A stretch of 64,000 nucleotides of DNA from NCBI GenBank assembly GCA_033065855.1, contig JAVXUO010001887.1, positions 1 through 64,000 on the forward strand, given 5' to 3'. The translations under genes and the position numbers were made by a program. The notes below the pieces were generated by a model. That model saw only the letters and a program-made list of their open reading frames with translations, ran no database searches and was not told the DNA's origin. This DNA is from Escallonia rubra (taxonomy: Eukaryota; Streptophyta; Magnoliopsida; Escalloniales; Escalloniaceae). Of the stretch, positions 1 to 10,600 are shown one piece after another (position 1 is the first letter of the stretch; each line of letters opens with the position of its first letter).

Positions 1-686
1 ATTCCAAGTTTTCGTTGATTGTTGGTGCACTGGGGGGCGTAGAAGAAAATAAAATAAGAAGCTTCTGAATGAGTTTAGATCATACCGAGACTCTTACAGG
101 TGCTATGAGCTCCATCGCCTTTTGTTTTGTTCTCTTATTTGGAAGTTGCGGGGAAGGGGGTGGATTGTTTGATGTGTTCGCGTGAATTCCAAGTTTTCGT
201 TGACTGTTGTTTTATAGATTAATATGGCACTATGTGATGTTTTATATGCTTCTCTTTCTTACGCTCGAGGTCACCAAATTATTTTAAAGTTGTCAATGCT
301 TGCGTTCTTAATCCTCACTCTCGCTTTTTATTTTTTGCTCTGCGCTTTCTTGTTTTCATTACTAGAGATGTGTCATTTTTTATACTTCATAACAACCTGA
401 TGCTTATAGCATTTAATCGTTCACTGTTATACGACCATTTTGTCTAGTATATCAGTTCACCGGTAGAATTCAGTTGAGCTGTACACGAGGTCCAAACATA
501 CATGGACTAGGCTTGGATAGATCTACAAGTTTTTTCTAAAACTTCTCTTATTCTTCTCTCATCCGCAATTATCACGCATACAATCCCAGTTCCATCATTC
601 CAATTTATCCGCTTATTCAGGCAAACTAAAGTTACAAACTTTTATCAGAGATTGATCAAGAAATGTACAGGAAGTATTGATTGGTT
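1..686. other. Intergenic, 3' flank of the epoxide hydrolase gene
   Basis: No convincing coding exon is visible. A short direct repeat (attccaagttttcgttga) occurs at the very start and again near 185. The forward open frame over 681-956 is only the complement of the last epoxide hydrolase exon. Confidence 0.5.
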
Positions 687-2472
687 TTAGACCAAAGATT
701 GGTTGCCAAAGAACGATATGATCTCATTAGTAACTTGTTCAGCTCTCTCCAGTTGGATAAAATGGTGCCCTTCAATAATGATGACTTCTATGTCAGGGAC
801 AATGCTCTTGAATTCTTCTCCTTCTATGTAATCTTTTGTCCCAAACGATCGAAATCCCGCATCCTTATTGCCTACTATGAGTTTTGTGGGAACGCGAATT
901 TTCGCTCCCTTCCATGGTCCAAGAAGCTCCCAATTCCTGCATTCATGGTGTCATAGGTCATAAAAAACTACAACCAACAGATTGGTCTTTAAATGATGCT
1001 TCAAGGTGTCCTAAAGAAAGAATTTTTCTCAAGAATAACCAGTGGCAGAGGAACTAGGAAACATTAGGTGCTCTACTGCTCTTTGTGTCCATCATATGAT
1101 ATTTTTCAGTTTTTGCCTACTACATGACTGTTGTTAATACATGCAGATCTTACATGTCCATGGCGCGATAGTAATTCAAAGCCCCGGTGAATCCCGACTT
1201 ATCGTATTTACTAGCAGAGAATTGAAGCTCTTCCTCTGTAATCCATGGAGGCAGCGAAGATGGGGTTTCAAGAAAATCTATGATCTCAACACCGGGAGGA
1301 GCAGCTAGAAGATCGGGACCATTGACTAGCAGAAACTTCTTCAGTACCGTCAAAGCGTCGTATCTCGAAAATGACTTTTCAGCTCTTCCTTTCTCCTAAA
1401 TAAATTAAAATAATACACAAAACGAACACAAATATATACGCGTGTTACGGATGTACTTTCATTGTAATCAAATAAAAGGTCCAATGTTTACCAGTTTACC
1501 TGAAATTGAGAAATGTAGAACCCTTCTCCAAATAATTTGGTCAGGAATGGAACAGGTTTGACGGGAGCTGGGGGCCTGTAAGGAATGCCTAAGTTGACCA
1601 GTGCTTTTACTCTATCTGGCCTGAAGAGGCAAAGGTGCCATGCAACTTCAGCACCCAAGTCATGCCCTACCACAAATGCCTGCTCAAGAAATACATCGTT
1701 TGATTTGTTTCTAAAAAAAAAAAATGAAAAAATATCTGGTTTCCCATTAGGGTGCGCTCTGTTGGATTAAATTTACACATCCGTTTCAACCAAATTATTA
1801 TTCGCTTTGAACATTTTGACATGCGACTCGTTGCTAAAAGAGCATCCGCGACAAATTTGAGCTATGCGTTAGAATTAAAGAGGCGTCAGTTAGAATTTCT
1901 AGAAAGGCGCAAGAATAGTCCATCCAATAATATATACAGCTCGGTGTTGTACATGTGATATAGTACAACCACTGCAACGTCCTATTGCGCGGTAAAACCA
2001 CAGTTGAATAAGGTTATCGTATTCTTTTACACGCTTTCGCGAATTTTAACAACATATGTTTAATGTCCTAATTTTTTTTTTCTACCAATTTTTATTCATC
2101 GGCCGGTAGTACAACCTTGATACACATATGAAACATCATAAAGCTCTGTTGTAGTTCTAAGAAAAGTACAGAAAGAAATATTACCTGTTCTTCTTGGAGC
2201 TCGTCAAGAAGGCCAATCAAGTCTCCAACGACATGTAAGACTGTATATGAAGCTGGACCCGGAGGAGAATCCGAGTCTCCATAGCCTCGCATGTCCGGTG
2301 CAACCGCACGATAACCTTGTTCTGCCAAGCAGTTAATCTGGTACTTCCATGTAGACCACAGCTCCGGGAAGCCATGTATAAGGAGCACAAGGGGTCCTTG
2401 TCCTTTCTCTGCTACGTGAAGCCACACACCATTTGTGCGGACCCGTCTGTGTGCGATAGTATCATCACCCAT
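687..2472 (-). CDS. Soluble epoxide hydrolase (alpha/beta-hydrolase fold)
   Basis: Four exons on the minus strand: 2472-2185, 1679-1500, 1395-1154, 936-687. All introns are GT-AG, phases agree, and the product is 319 aa, the usual plant length. Seen: the oxyanion motif HGFPEL at about residues 33-38; the nucleophile Asp103 in VVGHDLGA; cap tyrosines near Y151 (FYISQFQ) and Y231/Y232 (NYYRAMD); the acid Asp262 in GNKDAGF; and the base His295 in EGHHFIQ. This is a complete Asp-His-Asp triad with two cap tyrosines. The family hydrolyses epoxy fatty acids to diols in cytosol or peroxisomes, in cutin and oxylipin metabolism. There is no N-terminal phosphatase domain, as usual in plants. No break is seen, so it should be functional. 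The exact isoform is not resolved. Confidence 0.93.
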
Positions 2473-2785
2473 CTTTCTCTCCCGTTATACGTCTCTCTGT
2501 ACTGAGAATAACTTATGTACCCATATGGTCGTATCCTTTTACTTTGTTAACAAGACTTGACCCCTCTTTTGTTTTTGGTTTTGCATTAGGACAGCTAGTT
2601 CTTTTGGTGGGGTTTCTTGTGTTGATTGTTTGACTCTACCACAGAGCCTGTTTATGGTTTAGACTGAGGCGAGGGTCTTCATTAGTATTCTTTTATTTAG
2701 AAAGTAGTTGTGTTGTTTGAGTGGTTGTGCGCGTCTTTTCTACTTGAAAGCGCTGAGCATATAGTCAGAAATTATCCTAGGATAG
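2473..2785. other. Spacer upstream of the epoxide hydrolase gene
   Basis: This stretch should hold the minus-strand promoter of the epoxide hydrolase. No clear TATA box or conserved motif was recognised, and no coding exon is seen. Confidence 0.3.
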
Positions 2786-2789
2786 GTTA

Positions 2790-3229
2790 ATGAATATCAA
2801 TAATGGGTTAAGTTCTAATAGTCTTTGGGCTATTAGGTTAATTTCTAATAGCCTTCGGGCTACTAGAAACTTAACTAATGATTCTAGCTGTGCTAGGTAT
2901 GGCCACTTCCTTGAAACTATTGAGCATATAGTCGGAAATTGTCCTGAGTCCTGGGAATTATGGGAAAAATGATATACCAGACAGCAAATGGAAGAAGAAG
3001 ATAGCTTGAACATGGAGGATTGGCTTTACAGAAACTTCAAATGAAAAGAGAAGATAACATTCTCCGAATGACATTGAAAATCACTGCCATCTTATGGCAT
3101 GTTTGGATAAGCAGAAATAAGAAAGCCATAGAAGGGCTCATTATTCCTATTGACGACTCTTGGAAAATCTGTTTTAGTGAAGCTAAAGATCTCGAAAATG
3201 CCTTCGGAAAAAATAAATATGAAGACTAT
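2790..3229 (+). mobile_element. Decayed LINE ORF2 C-terminal fragment (zf-RVT and linker)
   Basis: Two plus-strand frames separated by a frameshift look like the end of a plant non-LTR retrotransposon ORF2. The first carries a degenerate zinc-binding reverse-transcriptase motif (CARYGHFLETIEHIVGNCP, then WELWEK). The second carries the linker seen between that motif and the terminal RNase H (ILWHVWISRNKKAI). There is a stop codon between them, no upstream reverse transcriptase, and a MITE inserted directly after it at 3233. It is a dead fragment. Confidence 0.6.
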
Positions 3230-3232
3230 TTA

Positions 3233-3672
3233 GGCTCTGTTTGATTTCCTTTTGGAGAAAAAAACGTATTTGACACACAGTTTTCTTTTTTTTTTTCCTC
3301 TTCAGTTTTGAAAACCAGTTTTTAAAACATGGTTGTTTTTTGAAAATTTTCCATTTAAGAGTTTTGGGTTTTATCTTGAGACTACCACCACCACCACCCT
3401 CCCACATCCATCGGCCACCGCCGTCGGGCACCCCAGCCTGTTGCCCGGCCACTGCCTGCCGGCGACCACCGCCGGCACTGGCAGTCACTCTCGGCGATCG
3501 CCAGCGGGTCAAACTACCACCGCCAAGCCCTACCATCACCACCAAAGAAAAAACTCAAAATAAAAACTGGGTAATCAAACACCCATCTATTTTTATAAAA
3601 AATAAAAATTAAACTGATTTTGATTTTTTTAGAAACAGAAAACCAAAATAGGAAGTGATTTCAAATGCTACC
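3233..3672. mobile_element. PIF/Harbinger-like MITE, copy A (GC-rich core)
   Basis: About 440 bp starting GGCTCTGTTTGATTTCC and ending with a related inverted end (GATTTCAAATGCTACC), flanked by TTA and TAA. T-rich and A-rich arms surround a GC-rich core of CCACCACC/CCGGC repeats around 3380-3540. The core reads in the opposite orientation to copy B at 3866. Forward and reverse open frames here are low-complexity artefacts. Confidence 0.55.
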
Positions 3673-3865
3673 TAAAGATTGCCGGTAGTAACTTGGGCTT
3701 TTCCTATTATTCTTCCAACCTCTCAAACATATTGCAGACCAATAAGATTCGATCCTATGACCAGACACAAGAATGAGATACACTTGTCACCGGGTTACCA
3801 CCCTAGTGATTCGATGGGCTATATAGTACGGAGTAATATATAATTGGGCCATCGTGTGAGACTAA

Positions 3866-4253
3866 GATTCTGTTTGACAATATTTTTTTTTTCAGTTTCA
3901 AAATAAAAATAAAGAGCAGTTAAATTTTTTTTTTTTACAAAAACAAGTGGGTGTTTGATAACCCAGTTTTTATTTTGGGTGTTTGAATACCCAGTTTTTA
4001 TTTTTGTGGTGGTTTACTGTGGCGGGGCGTGGCGGTGGTCGCCAGAGGTGGCTGTCGCCGGCGGTGGGAGGGTGGTGGTGGTCGAAAAAAAAAAACCAAA
4101 ACTGAAACTCATTTTTTTATTTTTTAAAAACAGTCTTGATTTAAAAACTGATTTTTTAAACTGAAGAAAAAAAAAAGAAAAATGGTTACCAATCGCAACT
4201 TTTTTTTTATTCAGTTTCCAAAATTGAAAAAAAAAGCTATGTCAAACAGGGCC
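3866..4253. mobile_element. PIF/Harbinger-like MITE, copy B
   Basis: About 388 bp flanked on both sides by TAA, the typical 3-bp Harbinger target duplication. The ends are GATTCTGTTTGACA and, on the other strand, GGCCCTGTTTGACA. Inside are poly-T/poly-A arms with CAGTTT motifs and a GGTGGTGG/GCCGGCGG core. It sits just upstream of the RBM28 promoter. Confidence 0.65.
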
Positions 4254-4423
4254 TAATTAGTACTCTTTCTATTTTTTTGGATTTGTTTCTTTTGTCTTAT
4301 AGTAAATTAGCCATGTATACATTTAAATGTTGACTTCGTAGCTTGACTTGTCATGCAATAAACTTAATCTATGATTACTATTTGAGTTGGTTTTGAATTA
4401 GTAAAATATCAAAGCCGAAAAGC

Positions 4424-4667
4424 CAATGGGCCGGGGCAGGTATTAAAATCTTATTTATAATGGCGGCACTTGGTCGGCAGAGGCAACGCAACAAACCCAA
4501 ACCCTAGACAGAGCTGGCCCAGCCCAGTCGATATCAAATCACAACCCTCTTATAAACCCTGGATTTACAAACCCAAACAAGAAAAAACAAGAAAAGAAAA
4601 AACAGCTTTTAGGACATAGCCGCTTAGCCCAGCCACTGTTAACGCCGGTCACGCACCACAAGCTCCG
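4424..4667 (+). promoter_or_regulatory. RBM28 promoter with telo-box and site II motifs
   Basis: Within 250 bp of the RBM28 start codon lie a telo-box (AAACCCTAG, 4499-4507) and several site II elements (TGGGCC or TGGGCT): one forward at 4427-4432, and reverse copies at 4516-4521, 4521-4526 and 4626-4631. A TATAAA occurs at 4551-4556. In plants the telo-box plus site II pair is the established signature of ribosomal-protein and ribosome-biogenesis genes in dividing cells, which fits a nucleolar RNA-binding protein. Confidence 0.6.
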
Positions 4668-7600
4668 ATGGGCAAGAAGAACAAGAAGACGATGAAGGAA
4701 GGCGGCGGCAGCCAGTTCAGCCCCGCCACCGTGTTTGTCGCCAACTTGCCCTACTCTTTCACTACCTCCCAGGTTTCTCTCTATATACCTGTATACATTA
4801 CATATCTGTTTGCGCATCTTTGAAGGCAAGTTAGTTAGTGATTGTGTCTTGGATATTGCAGTTAGAAGATTCTTTTAGCGATGTCGGACCGATCAGGCGG
4901 TGCTTTATGGTTACGCAGAAGGGTAAGCAAATGAATCAAAGTGCGCTAATGTGTTTCATAATTTCTGTCCTCTTTGGTTTACTCATATTTGTTGCCCCAG
5001 TTTGACTTGTCATACAATACTGATACGATTTTTGGTTTCTATTTTGTGTCCAATATAATGCTAAGACTTTTGAATGCTCTTACGGAATTCCCTTTTTTTT
5101 GTTACAAACTACTTGGAAACTCGGTAAAAGCCAAGTGGGACGAATATTGTAAAGGGAGGGGGTACTTCTTTTGTTTTGCTCAATTTCTTGAAGGGAAAAG
5201 CCTTTCATAATGTGGTTTGTTTAATTTTTATGAGTAGCTTATGATGAAAATAGAAATGCGAGGGGCGGCGAACCCAAGTACACAAACGGTATACAAAAAG
5301 CCACCAATTTTTGACACCAGAAATCTATCCAAGAAGTCAAGTAAAGCATCACTGAAATTATCTTTTTCCTCAGCTCGAAAGCTCGAATTAAAGAAAAGAG
5401 AAAAGAGAAAAGAGAGCCCACAAAAGCACCAAGAAATGCACACTAATGAATGCCGCCGTCTCTTTTTGAGCAAAGACTGTGCCCTCAACAAGTCAACCAG
5501 CGAACCTGTCCTAAACCACAATATACCAGGCAGATACAAGGCCAAGTCCCAGATAACACTTGCTGTCAAGCAGTGCAGGAAAAGGTGGTCCACCAACTCG
5601 CCAGACTTCTTACTCACAAAACACCAATTTACCAGATCTCTTTCCAAGGAAAAGAGGAATTTCCTCGAGCAGAGAGCAGCACCCAATAAAAGGACTTGAT
5701 CAAAGATAAACCCTTGCTGTCTTCCCTCCACAGCGCTCAATCTTCCTCACCTCTAGAAATAGTGACAGAGTTGATGTGCTCAAAGAACAGCAGAACTGAA
5801 TCCAGCTCCCAGTCACTAAAGTTTCTTCTAGAAAGAGGGCTCAAAACAATGTCGCTCCGAGCAACAAAGTCATATGAGCCACGCTAGCCTCCTTATTCGT
5901 GGCTATGATAGAACAATATGGGGAGAGTCTTGTACAACTTTTCATCACCACACCATAAATTCCTCCAAATACGGACCTGTATTCCATCACCTACTAAGAA
6001 ACGATTGTGCTTCTTAAAAGATCGTCCACCCCTTATAATGCCCACCTATAAACTCAAACCATGGGGTCTCCGGACCACATTAGGAGACCAAGCATCATCC
6101 CCAAACTTTCCAACCACAAGCCCTTTCCACAAGGAATCACTATCCTGCATATATCTCCTTAAGCTTTTTATCAACTAATTTTTAAAAGGAAATTGTTCTA
6201 TTATTGTTTTTACAAAAGATATTAAACGGGTTTTTGTCCTTTTATATTCACAGGGTCGACAGAACACCGAGGTATTGGGTTCGTTCAATTGTAAGTCTCT
6301 GCCTCCTTTTCTTTCCAATTTAGATTCTCAAAATAATCTCTTACTGCAGTGAAGCCTATCTTTAGTTTTTGGACAGCTTAATGCTGTATAGCTAGCTGAG
6401 TAGATATTTTTGTGGACATGGGTGTCACCCCTCTGGTGTTCCTTGTTAATACATATCATTACTTACCAGAAAGAAGGTAGATCAGTTGTGCACTCATGAG
6501 TTGCACTATGATTGATTACCCACCTCTATTTTCTTTTTTCATTTTGGTTCGCTATTCAGTCACAACAAAAATCTACCAATGCATATACATGGCTTTGGTT
6601 ACATCGTAACAGAAAAGGAAAACTTTTGATTTATTGCATGTTCCCTCACGCCTTGCATGTATACACATACACATATACATATAACTTGCAAGCCTATTTA
6701 AATGCGGTAGTATGTTATTTTATTGACTTTTTGTCATCTTGAAGGATGTAATGTGACTTATTTTTAGATTTAGGCTCTGTGTTGTTATTCTTTGTACTGT
6801 ATAGCTTAGAAGGAGTTAGTCATAAACTTTTGTGGTAGGAAGATGTCCTCTCACTGTTGGGGAGTCTCCATAGGTTCCAGGACCTTCATGTAGAAAGCTA
6901 GATAATTGAAATTAAGCTATAAAGTGGAGAAATCCATGATGTAAAAGAAGAGGTTAAGGTAGACGTATACACCACAAATAGATATACTGAGAGATGCTTG
7001 AAATATGTGAAATCATGTTGATTGGCACACTGTAGTCATTCTACAGTGTATCAACTTGGTCACGTTGTTTGTAGTGCCAGTTCCGATTGCTCATTACGCG
7101 ATTTCAGAATAAAATTAAGTACTTCTTTGGGACAATACTAAGTCATCAGTATTTTGCAATTCTGGTTTGTACTTACCCACTTTTTGCATCTTATGTGGGA
7201 CTTCAGTTTCTACAATGTGTACTTCACGTAATGATAGAACAACACAAATAGGAGTAACTGATAGATGCTTGAAAAATATGAGAAAATGCTGATTAGCAAA
7301 CTATAGTCCTTCTACAGTATATCAACTTGGTCGCATTGTTTGTTGTTTGTAATTCCAAGTCCTCTTGCAATTTATGCGCTTTAAAAATTAATCAAGTACT
7401 TCTTTGGTCAATACTGAGTCAAGAATATTTTGCGGATTCTAGTTTCTACTTGCTGATTTTTTGCATCTTATGTGGGACTTTAGTTTTTAGTATGTTGTAT
7501 TTTCTGTATTACTATAGTGCTGCTACTGAAGACGCTAACCGTGCTATTGAGCTGAAAAATGGTTCATCTGTTGGAGGTCGAAAGATTGGAGTTAAACATG

Positions 7601-10600
7601 CAATGCATCGTGCTCCTCTTGAGCAACGTCGTTCAAAGGGAAATCAAGGTTTATGCTGCTCATAGTACTATTTTGTCCTCCTCTTATGCCTTCCCTAAAA
7701 AATTGAGTTTTTGCTGAAATTTTCTCACTTGCGGGATCTACTGGTTGTCTCAGATGATGCTGTCAAGACAAAGAATGAGGAGGAAGCTTTGTCACCTGCG
7801 ATTGCCAAATGTGAACAGACTTCCAAGACAGAGAATGACAGGGATGGTTTGTCTCCTAGAATGCTAAAGCGTGAACAGGCTTCCAACAGTCAAGAACTAG
7901 GTCTTGCACTGTGATATCTCTGAAGAGTACATCCCATGTAATTTACTACTTATTGTTATTGTTTTCTCTTTTAACTGTAAATTAAGACTACTTATTTTAG
8001 GTAAATCTGCGGAACCCAGTAAAACAGCGAAACTTCGAACAAGTGTATCTGGTGAAGGAAGTTTCTCAGAAAAGCAGAGGTACTAATTTACTTTGGTTAT
8101 GCGAGCGAGAAAAAAGACGACTCGTCACAAAGATTATCCGATTCTTATAAAGTTTGAAGTTTAAATTAGTTCTTTTGTTAAATTTTGGGTTTTCTGGATA
8201 TCTCACTTCTTTGAAGTGAAAAATCTCAGAGATCAAGCCAGATTTGCTTTGATAATAATATTGCATGGAAGAGTAATATACGAGTGTTGTTGCACTAGAG
8301 TTGGAAGAAGCATTTCTATTCTCTTGAGTGTGGTAGTATTGACATTGCACGATCTAGTGTGGCAAAGTGAAGAATGGTTTCTGAATCATAATTCTTGCAT
8401 AGCATTATGCCTGCTCATCTTCAATGCCTTAGATTGGATCCTTTAAAAGGTATCTTTGTTTATGTGTAAATTTGTGAAAATTGCGTTATTGGAATTGAAT
8501 GCTAGATTACTCATGTGAGGTAACCGTGAATCTAGATCTCGGGGACGTTTTAAACACTTAAAGCCATTGCGGCTTTTGGAGGCCTTTGGCCTTTGGGTGA
8601 GGGCAGCAGATTAGGAGAGCTGCTATGAACAGCTTTAATCAGCATGATAACGAGTGAATTTTAGTTTTGTCCAAAGAAAGTATTAGGGATAAGGGTCGAA
8701 AGTGTGGGTTTCACCTAGAGGTGGAATTCTGCTTAGTTGCGAGCCTGCATTAGAGGCAGATGCGGCATAGAGGCACACGATCACAACTAACAAGTATATG
8801 AGTATTCCTTGTCTTGCAGTCCTCGATTATTGTCTTTGAAAATTTTAATGCAAATCAATGCGTGATTAGCTACGTTCTCAAAACTTGTGTCCCTAAATGG
8901 AGGATATAGATAGTCTTTATTCGATTAAGCAAAAGCTGCATAAAGCACCTGAGTTTAGAGTGGAGAATCCATTTTTTTCAGAGTTTGTATCCTCTAGATT
9001 GAAGTTCCATTTACTTTGAATCAATTACTATTATTATCTAGTAAGTTTCTATATATTATGGCTTCCTAAGACAGATAAGGGAGCGCAGTTTGTTTATTTA
9101 CTTGTATTATGAAAAGTTTAGAGTTATCATAATTTCCAGAGTCGAGAGTCCTTGGGCATTTTATGTTCTTGCCTTATACTATGTTTGTTATCCAATTAAT
9201 TGTCCATGCTGTACATGTATCTGTTTATGTGAAAAAGGGTTGCTAGGACAGTCATCTGTGGTGGGCTTCGTAATGCTGATATGGCGGCAGATGTTCACCA
9301 TCGCGCTAGAGAGTGTGGCACTGTATCTTCTGTAACTTACCCCCTTTCAAAAGAAGATCTTGAACACCATGGTAAGAACATATGCCATTTTAGTTTTCCG
9401 TGAAGTTAAAAAACTTGCACTTTCAGATCATCTGTTATTATTTGCATTGAACGTATCCAGGTGAATAGTGAATTACCCAATGCATATCTTTCAGCTGACA
9501 TTCTGTTTTCCTAACAATGCATACACGTGTCACCCAGAACACTTGAAGCCACTTTTCTTTGACATTTTTGTTTTCCTACACATGATTTGATTTGGCTGCA
9601 GTGCTATGCATATATCTAATGTTTGATACATACGGTGTCATCACTTTGTTTCTATTCTTGCAAAACACGACATCTTAACCTATAAGAAGGGAGTCTTTTA
9701 TGTGTACGTAAAGCATATATGTAAATTGAAGTAGAAAGAGCAGTTGATCTTTTCACTTCTTAGTTGAGAAAGAATTGATATCACTTTTCACCATTCCTTT
9801 TGCTGTAAATTTTTCTTGGCCACTTTCTAGGAGAATATAATGCCATCTGTACTGCTTGGACATGACATAACAATTGCCTTAAGATTTAATTTTCTATTTG
9901 TACTATCCATTGTTCGGGGAAATGGAAGAACATTGCAAAGTTGAATGGGATTTTTCATCATTTAGTCTCTGACTTTAGATCTTTGTCCAACTTCACTTGC
10001 TCTATATTCACCAGATCAGCAATAACACATCTACAAATTCATAAGTATTCAGTCGCAGTTTGTTAATTAAAATAAATATAGCTACTGTTGTCTGCCTTAT
10101 TAGATATAAGTGTGTACTCCCACGGGCAGGATTCTAAATGGATGATAAGTTGGGTAACATGCTTGTAATGTGAATTTGCCTCATTTCACAGAAGCTGTTT
10201 ATAATTCTTTACAGTATTCATGGCAGTTATGGTTGAGGATGATGCTTTGCTTAACTCCTTTGCACTTGTTCTCTTGAGCATGATTTGCCTACAGATTTTT
10301 TTTTCTTTTTAATTGGATGCATTTCATCTTAGCCTAACGAGGCTACAAAAATTTAAATTTGTCCAGGACTTGCTCAAGATGGATGTAAAATGGATGCCTC
10401 ATCTGTACTTTTCGCAAGTGTTAAATCTGCTCGTGCTTGTGTTGCAATGTTACACCAGAAAGAGATAGGAGGGGGATTTATTTGGGCACGCCAGCTAGGT
10501 GGAGAGGTATAGTGCTATCTTGTTTTGAGTGGTATCCTTTCCTCTTTTTAATACATACTACAAGAAAAACTCATTATTGGAATGCGATTCTATATGCAAT

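Noticed and set aside
681-956. Plus-strand 91-codon frame at the left end
   Set aside because: The minus strand here encodes the last epoxide hydrolase exon with conserved motifs ([18 protein letters not shown]), so the forward frame is a shadow.
3333-3612. Pro/His-rich open frames on both strands
   Set aside because: They are translations of the GC-rich CCACCACC core of a MITE that recurs elsewhere with different frames.
5241-5699. Plus-strand open frame of 152 codons in RBM28 intron 2
   Set aside because: It is the complement of a minus-strand LINE ORF2 fragment whose protein motifs (zf-RVT) are recognisable; the forward reading has no homology and lies inside an intron.
5228-5740. Minus-strand 170-codon frame as a host membrane protein
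   Set aside because: The hydrophobic stretches come with a zf-RVT-like Cys/His pattern and LINE linker sequence, so a transposon remnant explains it better.
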